A DNA stretch of 64,000 nucleotides from Bradyrhizobium sp. CB3481 (lineage in GTDB: Bacteria > Pseudomonadota > Alphaproteobacteria > Rhizobiales > Xanthobacteraceae): assembly GCF_029714305.1 (NCBI RefSeq), contig NZ_CP121647.1:2500501-2564500 (forward strand). The letters run 5' to 3'. The position numbers and the translations under genes are program-made. This document shows, piece after piece, positions 39,511 to 48,086 of the stretch. The number at the start of each line of letters is the position of its first letter. Position 1 is the stretch's first letter. The notes under the pieces were generated by a model. The model saw only the letters and a list, made by a program, of their open reading frames with translations, was not told the origin of the DNA and made no database searches.

Positions 39511-40662
39511 ATGAACCAGCACATGCGCCAAGAACCCATTCCCTTTACCGATATCGCCGCGCAACGTCGCCGGCTCGGCAAGTCGGTCGACCACGCCGTT
39601 GCCCGCGTGTTCGATCACTGCCAGTTCATCAACGGACCAGAGGTCACGGAGCTGGAAGCTGCGCTGGCAAAATTCTGCGGCGCCAAGCATGTCGTGAGCT
39701 GCGCCAGCGGCACCGACGCGCTGCTGATGGTGCTGATGGCGAAAGGCATCGGACCCGGCGATGCCGTGCTGTGCCCCTCCTTCACCTTTTGCGCCACCGG
39801 CGAAGTGGTGGTGCTGACCGGTGCCACGCCCGTCTTCGTCGACGTCGACGAGGCGACCTTCAACATCGATGCCGCTTCGCTCAAGCGCGGCATTGCGACG
39901 GCGCGGCAGCGCGGCCTGAAGCCGCGCGCCATCATTCCGGTTGACCTGTTCGGACAGCCGGCCGACCACGACGCGATCGATGCGATCGCGGAGGCCGAGG
40001 GCCTGTTCGTGCTCAACGACGCCGCGCAGAGTTTTGGCGCCAGTTACAAGGGCCGCCGGCTCGGCACCTTTGGCCTCGCCACCACCACCAGCTTCTTTCC
40101 AGCCAAGCCGCTCGGCTGCTTCGGCGACGGCGGCGCGATCTTCACCGACGACGATGCGTTGGCCGAGAGGCTGCGCAGCATCCGTGTCCACGGGCAGGGC
40201 TCGGACAAATACGACAATGTCCGTATCGGCCTCACCGCGCGGCTCGACACCGTGCAGGCCGCGATCCTGATCGAGAAGCTAAAGATCTTCGAGGACGAGA
40301 TCGTGGCGCGCAATAAAGTCGCGGAGCGCTATGCGCGCGGCCTCGGCAATGTCGTGACGGTGCCGCGTGTCGCCAGCGGCCGCGATTCGATCTGGGCGTG
40401 TTACACCATCCGCCTGCCCAAGGGTACGGACCGCGACCGCTTCGCGGCCGACCTGAAGGCGCAGGGGATTCCGACCGCGATCTATTACCCGAAATCGATG
40501 CATCAGCAGACCGCCTATCGCGAATTCCCGGTCGCGGATGGCGGACTGCCGGTGTGCGAGAGCCTGTCCGCCGACGTCATCAGCCTGCCGATTCACGCCT
40601 ATCTCGACGAGGCGACGCAGGAGCGGATCATCGCGGCGGTGCGCGGCGCGCTTCAGGCGTGA
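39511..40662 (+). CDS. DegT/DnrJ/EryC1/StrS aminotransferase, GnnB-like
   Basis: A 383-residue PLP enzyme. CASGTDALLMVLMA binds the cofactor phosphate, PVDLFGQPADHDAI and NDAAQSFGASYKG are family blocks and the Schiff-base Lys is K199 in SFFPAKPLGCFGDGGA. It would transfer an amino group from glutamate to the 3-keto sugar made by the upstream oxidoreductase. WlbC, WbpE and GnnB are close relatives, so the exact product depends on the partner. Followed after 117 bp by murJ. Confidence 0.85.
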   Translation: MNQHMRQEPIPFTDIAAQRRRLGKSVDHAVARVFDHCQFINGPEVTELEAALAKFCGAKHVVSCASGTDALLMVLMAKGIGPGDAVLCPSFTFCATGEVVVLTGATPVFVDVDEATFNIDAASLKRGIATARQRGLKPRAIIPVDLFGQPADHDAIDAIAEAEGLFVLNDAAQSFGASYKGRRLGTFGLATTTSFFPAKPLGCFGDGGAIFTDDDALAERLRSIRVHGQGSDKYDNVRIGLTARLDTVQAAILIEKLKIFEDEIVARNKVAERYARGLGNVVTVPRVASGRDSIWACYTIRLPKGTDRDRFAADLKAQGIPTAIYYPKSMHQQTAYREFPVADGGLPVCESLSADVISLPIHAYLDEATQERIIAAVRGALQA

Positions 40663-40779
40663 TCGCGATCGGAAGGGCTGCGCGAATGCGAGGGGCCCTT
40701 TCCGGATTCGGTCAACATCATGGCTAGGCTGCGCGCGGGCTGATTTCCCCGCGCAGCGAATATGCGCTAGAAGCGGCGC

Positions 40780-42324
40780 ATGCTTGGGCGCATCTTCACC
40801 GTCGGCGGATACACGCTGCTTTCGCGGCTGACCGGATTTGCACGCGACATCATGCTCGCGGCGATTCTCGGCGCCGGTCCAGTGGCGGACGCGTTCTTCG
40901 TGGCGCTGCGGCTGCCCAATCATTTTCGCGCGATCTTCGCCGAAGGCGCCTTCAATGCCGCCTTCGTGCCGGCCTATGCGCATGTGCACGGCCAGAGCGA
41001 GGCGTCGGCAAGGCTGTTTGCCGACCGCGTCTTCACCCTGCTGTTTGCCGTTCAGCTCGTCCTGCTCGTCCTCGCCTGGTGGTTCATGCCGGAGGTGATC
41101 GGCATTCTCGCGCCGGGCTTCAAGGACGACCCGGCGCGCGGCGAGCTTGCGATATCGCTGACGCGGATCACGTTTCCGTATCTGCTATTGATCACGCTGG
41201 TGACGCTGTATGGCGGCATGCTCAACGTGATGCACCGCTTCGCCAGCGCCGCCGCGGCGCCGATCTTTCTCAATCTGTCGATGATGGCGACGCTGGCGCT
41301 GGCCGCATTCTTTCCCGGCGCGGGCTACGCCGCGGCATGGGGCGTCCTGCTCGCCGGCATCCTCGAGTTCCTGCTGCTGGCCGGCGATGCCGCCAGGACC
41401 GGCATCCTGCCGAAATTTGCCGCCATCAAGTTCGACGAGGACGTGCGCGCGTTTTTCCGGGCGCTGGGCCCTGCGACCATCGGCTCGATGGGAACGCAGA
41501 TCGCGTTGTTCGCCGACACCATCATCGCGACCTTTTTGCCGGCCGGCGCGCTTTCTGCGCTGTACTATGCCGATCGTCTCAATCAACTCCCGATCGGCGT
41601 GATCGGGATCGCGATCGGCACCGTGCTGCTGCCGGAGATGTCGCGGCGTCTCACCGCGAACGATATCGCCGGTGCATCGGCCGCGCAGCGGCGGGCGTTC
41701 GAATTCTCGCTGTTGTTTTCGGTGCCGTTCGTCGCCGCGTTCCTGACCGTCCCTGACGTCATCATGCGCGCGATGTTTGCGCGCGGCGCGTTCTCGAAGG
41801 CCGACGCGGCGGCTGCAGGCGCCACATTGGCCGCTTACGCGATCGGGCTCGTACCGTTCGTGACGATCCGCAGCGCGGTGGCGACCTTCTATGCCCGCCA
41901 GGACACCGCGACGCCGGTCAAGGCGGCACTGACCGGCGTTGCCGTCAACGTGGCGCTCAAGGTCGCCTTGATGGGCCCGCTGGCGCAGATCGGCTTGGCG
42001 CTGGCCACCGCCATCGGGGCCTGGGTCAATCTGCTCTTGGTGCTCGCCTTCGCGGTGCGCGCAGGCTACCTCGAACTCGACCGCGCGTGGATGATGTCGC
42101 TTGTCAAATTTGCCGCGGCGGGGGTGGTGCTCGCCGCCGGGCTGTGGGGCACCGCCCAATTCGCCAGCTTCTATTTCGCACCGATGCATGCCTTTCGCGA
42201 TGAGACCGCGCTGCTGCTGCTGATCGTGGCTGGCGCCTTCGTGTATGGGGTGGCAATTCTCCTGCTGTTTGGGCGGGGATGGCTATTTACGCTGCTGCGT
42301 GACCGACGGCAGTCCGCCAAGTAA
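40780..42324 (+). CDS. murJ: Lipid II flippase MurJ (MviN)
   Basis: A 514-residue protein of the MOP superfamily with 14 predicted membrane helices. MLGRIFTVGGYTLLSRLTGFARDIMLAAILGAG at the start (a shorter piece is SRLTGFARDIML) and ANDIAGASAAQRRAFEFSLL later are typical; the Arg-rich cavity residues (SGFxRD-type loop here TGFARD) are kept. It moves lipid II across the inner membrane for peptidoglycan synthesis and is essential in most rods. Its position after GnnA/GnnB-like genes appears incidental. Confidence 0.93.
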   Translation: MLGRIFTVGGYTLLSRLTGFARDIMLAAILGAGPVADAFFVALRLPNHFRAIFAEGAFNAAFVPAYAHVHGQSEASARLFADRVFTLLFAVQLVLLVLAWWFMPEVIGILAPGFKDDPARGELAISLTRITFPYLLLITLVTLYGGMLNVMHRFASAAAAPIFLNLSMMATLALAAFFPGAGYAAAWGVLLAGILEFLLLAGDAARTGILPKFAAIKFDEDVRAFFRALGPATIGSMGTQIALFADTIIATFLPAGALSALYYADRLNQLPIGVIGIAIGTVLLPEMSRRLTANDIAGASAAQRRAFEFSLLFSVPFVAAFLTVPDVIMRAMFARGAFSKADAAAAGATLAAYAIGLVPFVTIRSAVATFYARQDTATPVKAALTGVAVNVALKVALMGPLAQIGLALATAIGAWVNLLLVLAFAVRAGYLELDRAWMMSLVKFAAAGVVLAAGLWGTAQFASFYFAPMHAFRDETALLLLIVAGAFVYGVAILLLFGRGWLFTLLRDRRQSAK

Positions 42325-42488
42325 TTGCATACAAACGTTATTTTGAATTGCGTCCGTTTGTGGCCCTATTCGGGTATTTTTGCAACAAATTCCCGAAAAG
42401 TGCTGGCCCCAGCCGATTCCAGCATGATGCAAGTTTCACGTAACGCTAGAGTGGGAACCAGATTCAACCACTTTTTTTAGAGGCTTCC

Positions 42489-43322
42489 ATGCGCGTTTCG
42501 ATTTTTAAGACGATTGCTGCTTCCGCTCTCGCAGCGATGGTTGTGGCTTCCGCGGCATCTGCGGCCGATCTTGCCGCGCGTCCCTACACCAAGGCGCCCG
42601 TTATGGCGCCGATCTATGATTGGACGGGCTTCTACATCGGCGGCAACGTCGGCTACAGCTGGGGACGATCGAGCGACACCTCGACGCTGACCAATGGCGC
42701 GGGCGCCGTGCTCTTCACCACCGGCGCTGGCGCCAACATGGATGGCGTGATCGGCGGCGGTCAGATTGGCTATAATTGGCAGGTCCAGAATTGGGTATGG
42801 GGTCTTGAGGCCGATATTCAGGGCTCCGACCAAAAGGGTCGCCGCGATTATCTCTGCCCCACCGGCGTCTGCACGCCGCCCTTCGGCGTAATTGCCGTTT
42901 TCCCGGGACCGGCCGTTCCGGTTGCGCTTGACCAGAAGCTTGAATGGTTCGGCACGGTTCGTGGCCGTGTGGGTGTGCTCGCAACCCCGCAAGTGCTGTT
43001 CTATGCCACTGGCGGTCTTGCCTATGGCGAGGTCAACACCTCAGCCGTGATCGGTGCGGGCGCCTTCGGATTTAATGCTCACGATACCCGGGTCGGCTAC
43101 ACCGTCGGTGCCGGCGTCGAAGGTGCGATCGGTGGCAACTGGACCGCCAAGCTCGAATATCTCTACATGGATCTTGGTAGGACGTCCGGGACGTTCCTGA
43201 CAACGATTCCGGCGCTTGGCGGCGGCGTGCTCAGCTACAACTACAGCTCGCGTATCACCGACAACATCGTGCGCGTCGGTGTGAACTACAAATTCGGCGG
43301 CCCGGTGATCGCGAAGTATTGA
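42489..43322 (+). CDS. Outer-membrane beta-barrel porin-like protein (Omp25/31 type)
   Basis: A 277-residue protein with a Sec signal (cut near residue 25 at ASA-AD) and an eight-strand barrel. DLAARPYTKAPVMAPIYDWTGFYIGGNVGY begins the mature chain as in Bradyrhizobium and Brucella Omp25/31 relatives (short form: WTGFYIGGNVGYSWG). The C-terminus FGGPVIAKY is close to the family ending; the terminal aromatic residue fits BAM recognition. It is a single-gene unit with its own strong terminator at 43351. An abundant surface protein is likely. Confidence 0.92.
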   Translation: MRVSIFKTIAASALAAMVVASAASAADLAARPYTKAPVMAPIYDWTGFYIGGNVGYSWGRSSDTSTLTNGAGAVLFTTGAGANMDGVIGGGQIGYNWQVQNWVWGLEADIQGSDQKGRRDYLCPTGVCTPPFGVIAVFPGPAVPVALDQKLEWFGTVRGRVGVLATPQVLFYATGGLAYGEVNTSAVIGAGAFGFNAHDTRVGYTVGAGVEGAIGGNWTAKLEYLYMDLGRTSGTFLTTIPALGGGVLSYNYSSRITDNIVRVGVNYKFGGPVIAKY

Positions 43323-43350
43323 TTTCGACGTTATCTCCTTCCGAAAAATC

Positions 43351-43380
43351 AAAGCCCCGGCACCGTCCGGGGCTTTTTTT
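43351..43380 (+). terminator. Rho-independent terminator after the Omp25-like gene
   Basis: A 9-bp perfect stem AAGCCCCGG / CCGGGGCTT with loop CACCGT and a run of seven Ts after it, 30 bp past the stop codon. Confidence 0.93.
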
Positions 43381-43518
43381 GTGCAAGCGCGAAAAGCATT
43401 GCGCTCCGCGGCGATTCGGTTGCCTAGGCGCAATGGCTAATTTGCCGAAAGCGGTTTGCGCTGGGCGGGCAACCACTGCAATATGGCGCCCGCTCTAGAA
43501 CCGGGAATTGGAGATACG

Positions 43519-45828
43519 ATGGCAGCTCCCATCAAATTCGGCGTCGGTCAAAGCGTTCTTCGCAAGGAAGACGACGCGCTCATCCGCGGCAAGGGCCGCT
43601 ATACCGATGACCACTCGCCGGCGCCGGCGTTGCACGCGCTGATGCTGCGCTCGCCGCATGCCCATGCGAAGTTCACCATCAACGTCACCAAGGCCCGCGG
43701 CATGCCGGGCGTGGCGTTGATCCTGACCGCGGCCGAAGTCGCCGATCTCGGCGACCTGCCGTGCCTGTTCAACCTGGAGACCGATCCCTTCACCGGTCCG
43801 CCATACCCGATCCTCGCCAAGGACGAGGTTCGCCATGTCGGCGACGCCGTGGCCTTCGTGGTCGCCGATTCGATCGATCAGGCGCGCGACGCGATCGAGG
43901 CGATCGACGTCAAATGGACGCCGCTGCCGGCGGTGGTCGGTCTCGCCAATGCCGTCAAGCAGGGCGCGCCGCTTGTGTGGCCCGACAAGCCCGGCAATGT
44001 ATTGTTCGACGTGTCGATCGGCGACAAGAACGCGGCGGAAGCCGCCTTTGCCAAGGCGCATGCGGTCGCCGAAATCACGATCGTCAACCCGCGCGTCATT
44101 ACCAACTTCATGGAGACACGCGCCGCGGTCGCTGAATACGATGCCAAGCGCGACCATCTGACGCTGACCATCGGCAGCCAGGGCAGCCATCGCCTGCGCG
44201 AGATCTTGTGCGGCATGGTGCTGAAGATCCCGATGGAAAAGATGCGGGTGATCTGCCCCGACGTCGGCGGCGGCTTCGGTACGAAGCTGTTTCCCTATCG
44301 CGAATACGCGCTGATTTCGGTCGCCGCGAAGAAGCTGCGCAAGACCATCAAGTGGACCGCAGACCGCTCCGATCACTTCATGGGCGACGCGCAGGGCCGC
44401 GACAACGTCACGACCGCAAAGATGGCGCTCGCCGAGGACGGCAAGTTTCTAGGCATGGACGTCGACCTGATGGGCGACATGGGCGCCTATCTCTCGACCT
44501 TCGGGCCTTATATTCCGCATGGCGGCGCCGGCATGCTGCCCGGCCTATATGACATCCAGGCCTTCCACTGCCGCGTCCGCACCGTGTTTACCAACACCGT
44601 GCCGGTCGACGCCTATCGCGGCGCCGGCCGCCCAGAAGCGGCCTATGTGGTCGAACGCCTGGTCGATGCGGCCGCACGCAAACTCGGCATGACGCCGGAT
44701 GCGATCAGGCGCAAGAACTTCATCCCGCCGAAGGCAATGCCCTACAAGACCGCGACCGGCAAGATCTACGATTCCGGCGACTTCACCGCGCATATGAAGC
44801 GCGCGATGGAAGTCGCGAACTGGAGAGAGTTTCCCAAGCGCGCCAAGGCAGCGAAGAAAGCGGGCTTGGTGCGCGGCATCGGCATGTCCAGCTATGTCGA
44901 GGTCTGCGGCACCATGGGTGAGGAGACGGCCAATGTCGCGCTCGATCCCAATGGCGACATCAACATCCTGATCGGCACGCAATCGAGCGGGCAGGGCCAC
45001 CAGACCGCCTACGCGCAGCTGGTCGCCGAGCAGTTCGGCGTGCCGCCGGAGCGCGTTCATGTCCTGCAGGGCGACACCGACAAGATCGCGACCGGTCTTG
45101 GCACCGGCGGCTCGGCGTCGATCCCGACCGGCGGCGTCAGCGTTGAGCGGGCCACGCGCGAGCTCGGCAACAAGCTGAAGGAGATCGCGGCCGAAGCGCT
45201 GGAGACCAGCGCCGGCGACCTCGAGATCTCCAACGGCGTCGTGCGCATTGCCGGCACCGATCGTTCGATCAGCTTCGCCGACCTCGCGAAACGTCCGGGC
45301 GTCGATCCGTCGAAACTGAATGCGAGCGCCACCTTCGCACAGGCCGACGGCACCTATCCGAACGGCACGCATCTTGCGGAAGTCGAGATCGATCCGACAA
45401 CCGGCATCATCAAGATCGTCAACTACGTTATCGTCGACGATTTCGGCGTGACTCTCAATCCACTGCTGCTCGCCGGGCAGGTGCATGGCGGCGCGATGCA
45501 GGGTATCGGTCAGGCGTTGATGGAGCAGGCGGTCTATAGCGCAACCGACGGCCAGCTCGTCACCGGCACCTTCATGGACTACGCGGTGCCGCGGGCATCC
45601 GACGGCCCGTCATTCCATTTCGAGACGCACAACGTGCCGTGCACGACCAATCCACTCGGCGTCAAGGGCGCGGGCGAGGCGGGCGCGATCGGCTCCTGTC
45701 CCGCGGTGGTCAATGCGATCATTGAGGGGTTGTGGCGCGAGTACCAGATCGACCACATCGATATGCCGGCTACCGCAGAGCGGGTCTGGATCGCGATCCG
45801 CGAGGCGCAGAAACGGCATAATCTCTGA
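43519..45828 (+). CDS. Molybdenum hydroxylase large subunit, form II CoxL-like, encoded alone
   Basis: A 769-residue molybdopterin-binding subunit. The active-site loop AYRGAGR (365-371) marks form II CoxL-like proteins; true CO dehydrogenase (form I) has AYXCSFR. The catalytic Glu is E720 in GVKGAGEAG. The start MAAPIKFGVG at 43519 has GGAGA just upstream. Normally a CoxS (2Fe-2S) and CoxM (FAD) partner are needed; neither is adjacent. Next are a cytochrome c, a CHRD protein and a diheme cytochrome c. A C-terminal Tat signal is not present, so it should be cytosolic. Substrate is unknown; aldehydes and N-heterocycles are usual. Confidence 0.9.
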   Translation: MAAPIKFGVGQSVLRKEDDALIRGKGRYTDDHSPAPALHALMLRSPHAHAKFTINVTKARGMPGVALILTAAEVADLGDLPCLFNLETDPFTGPPYPILAKDEVRHVGDAVAFVVADSIDQARDAIEAIDVKWTPLPAVVGLANAVKQGAPLVWPDKPGNVLFDVSIGDKNAAEAAFAKAHAVAEITIVNPRVITNFMETRAAVAEYDAKRDHLTLTIGSQGSHRLREILCGMVLKIPMEKMRVICPDVGGGFGTKLFPYREYALISVAAKKLRKTIKWTADRSDHFMGDAQGRDNVTTAKMALAEDGKFLGMDVDLMGDMGAYLSTFGPYIPHGGAGMLPGLYDIQAFHCRVRTVFTNTVPVDAYRGAGRPEAAYVVERLVDAAARKLGMTPDAIRRKNFIPPKAMPYKTATGKIYDSGDFTAHMKRAMEVANWREFPKRAKAAKKAGLVRGIGMSSYVEVCGTMGEETANVALDPNGDINILIGTQSSGQGHQTAYAQLVAEQFGVPPERVHVLQGDTDKIATGLGTGGSASIPTGGVSVERATRELGNKLKEIAAEALETSAGDLEISNGVVRIAGTDRSISFADLAKRPGVDPSKLNASATFAQADGTYPNGTHLAEVEIDPTTGIIKIVNYVIVDDFGVTLNPLLLAGQVHGGAMQGIGQALMEQAVYSATDGQLVTGTFMDYAVPRASDGPSFHFETHNVPCTTNPLGVKGAGEAGAIGSCPAVVNAIIEGLWREYQIDHIDMPATAERVWIAIREAQKRHNL

Positions 45829-45931
45829 TATTTTGTCGCAGGCGGAATGGAACTCCGCCTGCGGTGTTTGCAAACAGTCGGTCGCACCATCTTGGGGCCG
45901 GTACAAACCGGAATTGAAGGGAATTTAGCCA

Positions 45932-46378
45932 ATGAATCGGATCGTCGTCGTCGCAGCTGTGCTTGCATTCAGTGCCGGTGCGGTCGTTGCGCAGCAGGAT
46001 CAGGTCAAGCGGACCCAGGGCATGATGAAGGACAATGGCAAGAACGCAGCCGCGTTGTCGGCGATGGTCAAGGGCGAAAAGCCCTACGACCAGTCGACTG
46101 TCAATGCCGCGCTGGCCCAGTTCGAAGACACCGCCAAGAACCTTCCGACGCTGTTCCCCGCGAGCATGAAAGGTCTTAAGCTGGAGGGTGATTACGATCC
46201 CTCGCCGAAAATCTGGGAAGACAAGGCCGGCTTCGAGTCCAAAACTCAAAGCTTTGCCAAGGTCGTCGATGATGCCAAAAGCAAGATCAAGAATCTCGAC
46301 ACGCTAAAGGCGGAACTGCCTGTCATCGGTAAGCAGTGCGGTGGCTGCCACGAGACATACCGGATCAAGAAGGGCTGA
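45932..46378 (+). CDS. Cytochrome c' / c-556 family protein
   Basis: A 148-residue secreted cytochrome. A signal peptide (to about residue 20, VVA-QQ) precedes a four-helix bundle with the single haem motif CGGCH at residues 136-140 near the C-terminus, the typical arrangement of class II cytochromes c. These can carry electrons or bind NO. The gene is 103 bp after the CoxL-like gene and ends at a bidirectional terminator. A link to the molybdenum enzyme is possible but unproven, since that subunit has no export signal. Confidence 0.9.
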   Translation: MNRIVVVAAVLAFSAGAVVAQQDQVKRTQGMMKDNGKNAAALSAMVKGEKPYDQSTVNAALAQFEDTAKNLPTLFPASMKGLKLEGDYDPSPKIWEDKAGFESKTQSFAKVVDDAKSKIKNLDTLKAELPVIGKQCGGCHETYRIKKG

Positions 46379-46482
46379 TCGCATTCCAACTTTGAGCATG
46401 ACCTCCGCGCAAACGCGTTCCGCGTTTGTCGCGAGGGAAAACCGATACACATTTTTTCGGATCACGCTCTGGCCTCAAAAAG

Positions 46483-46516
46483 GGGCGGATGCCGCGAAGC
46501 GTCCGCCCATTTTTTT
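46483..46516. terminator. Bidirectional terminator between cytochrome c and CHRD genes
   Basis: Stem GGGCGGATGC / GCGTCCGCCC (one G-T pair) around CGCGAA, with seven Ts after it on the plus strand and five As before it, i.e. Ts on the minus strand. It serves the two convergent genes that end at 46378 and 46549. Confidence 0.88.
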
Positions 46517-46548
46517 CGATCGTCAGCCGACGCACTTACCTGGTTGGC

Positions 46549-46971
46549 TTACTTGGTTACCTGGCCGCGGATTTCGCCGCCCGGATTGGCCGCGGTGTGA
46601 ATGTTGATGTAGTACTTGCCGGCCACGAGGTCGGCAGCCTGCGCGTCGGTCAATGTCGCGCTGCCCTCGACCGGGCTCGACGTCGCGTTGGGAATGGCGA
46701 CCGCGACGCCGGCATTCTTGCCGGCTTCGGCAGGGCCGTGGAAATGCGCAGCGGTGGCGGGGCCGGACAGGCCGGAATAGTTCAGCTTCCAGCTCAGCTT
46801 CTTGCTGGCCGCATCGTAGTCGATGTCGGCGGTGCCCTTGCCGGCGCTGGTGTTGGGCGGCACCTGGGAATTGCCGTCAAGCGTCGCCTTCATCTTGTCG
46901 GCCAACGCAGTTCCGGCAAAAGCGATCGTTGCCCCCAATGCAAGCGTGACAAGCATGGTCTTGTTGGACAT
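46549..46971 (-). CDS. Secreted CHRD-domain protein
   Basis: A 140-residue periplasmic or extracellular protein: signal peptide MSNKTMLVTLALGATIAFAG cut near residue 24, then a chordin-type (CHRD) domain with DGNSQVPPN, TAAHFHGPAEAGKNAG and the final YYINIHTAANPGGEIRGQV. The start 46971 was chosen because GGGAG lies 8 bases upstream; the extra eight residues of the longer frame were rejected. CHRD proteins are beta-rich and their bacterial role is unknown. It is divergent from the diheme cytochrome gene. Confidence 0.9.
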   Translation of the reverse strand: MSNKTMLVTLALGATIAFAGTALADKMKATLDGNSQVPPNTSAGKGTADIDYDAASKKLSWKLNYSGLSGPATAAHFHGPAEAGKNAGVAVAIPNATSSPVEGSATLTDAQAADLVAGKYYINIHTAANPGGEIRGQVTK

Positions 46972-47134
46972 GGTGTTTCTCCCTGTTGACATCAAACTTC
47001 CGTGTCAGCCTCGAAACAACAACTCTCCGAATTTATTCCCGAAACGCCGGCTCCGCATGAAAATTTCGTGCAAGCCTGCGGCGCGAACCGCGTTCATACT
47101 GTCATCGTGAGACCACCTGATAACGGATCGGTGA

Positions 47135-48061
47135 ATGCTGCGACGGATTCTCCTCGGCTTGGTTTTGATCGGCGCCGCCGGCTTTGGCATGTTCTGGTGG
47201 CTGACAACCCCGGCGGTCGTCGCGGCGGCCTCGCTGCCGCCGCGCACGCCGAACCTCGCCAACGGCCAGGCGGCATTCAACGCCGGAGGCTGTTCCTCCT
47301 GTCACGCCGTCCCCAACCAGCCCGACCGCCTGAAGCTCGGCGGCGGGCTCGCCATGCCTTCGCCGTTCGGAATGTTCTACGTTCCGAACATCTCATCGGA
47401 TCCCACCTACGGCATCGGCCGCTGGAGCGAGGCGGACTTCGTCACCGCGGTGCTGAAGGGGACGTCGCCTGATGGTGCGCACTACTTCCCGGCCTTTCCC
47501 TATGCGGCGTATCAGCATGCGCGCGTGGACGACGTGCGCGATCTCTTTGCCTATCTGAAGACGTTGCCGGCGGTGAGCGGCAAGCTGCGCGATCACGACG
47601 TGCCGTTTCCATTCAACATCCGCCGGAACGTCGGCGTGTGGAAATTTCTGTTCACGGACGCCAAGCCTGTTGTGGCGGATGCCTCACGCTCGGCGTCCTG
47701 GAATCGCGGCGCCTATCTCGTGAACGGTCTCGGCCATTGCGCCGAGTGCCACAGCCCGCGCAATTTTCTCGGCGGCATTGTCGAGGCGCAGCGCTTTGCC
47801 GGTGGACCCAATCCGGAGGGCGAGGGCTGGGTGCCCAACATCACCCAGAAGCGGCTGGGCGACTGGAGCGCAAACGATATCGCTTACTTCCTCGAGACCG
47901 GGCAGACGCCTGACGGCGACACCGCGGGCGGATCCATGGTGCGGGTGATCAAGAACACCTCGCAATTGTCGGCCGAAGATCGCGCGGCTATCGCTGAGTA
48001 TGTGAAATCGCTGCCGGCGGTCGAAGGACCGCCGCGGCCGAAGAAGGCCAAGGAAGGCTGA
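47135..48061 (+). CDS. Diheme cytochrome c, membrane-anchored
   Basis: A 308-residue protein. An N-terminal hydrophobic segment (about 4-24) could be an anchor or uncleaved signal. Two class I haem motifs follow: CSSCH at 53-57 and CAECH at 202-206, each with a distal Met-type region. The layout resembles the cytochrome subunits that accept electrons from quinoprotein or molybdenum dehydrogenases (for example gluconate or isoquinoline dehydrogenase cytochromes), which often have three haems; this one has two. The CoxL-like gene 1.3 kb upstream is a possible source of electrons. Confidence 0.9.
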   Translation: MLRRILLGLVLIGAAGFGMFWWLTTPAVVAAASLPPRTPNLANGQAAFNAGGCSSCHAVPNQPDRLKLGGGLAMPSPFGMFYVPNISSDPTYGIGRWSEADFVTAVLKGTSPDGAHYFPAFPYAAYQHARVDDVRDLFAYLKTLPAVSGKLRDHDVPFPFNIRRNVGVWKFLFTDAKPVVADASRSASWNRGAYLVNGLGHCAECHSPRNFLGGIVEAQRFAGGPNPEGEGWVPNITQKRLGDWSANDIAYFLETGQTPDGDTAGGSMVRVIKNTSQLSAEDRAAIAEYVKSLPAVEGPPRPKKAKEG

Positions 48062-48086
48062 GATCTCGGGGCCGGGGGAGCGCTTC

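Noticed and set aside
43519..45828. Carbon monoxide dehydrogenase large subunit (form I CoxL)
   Set aside because: The loop is AYRGAGR, not AYXCSFR, and no CoxM or CoxS gene is present.
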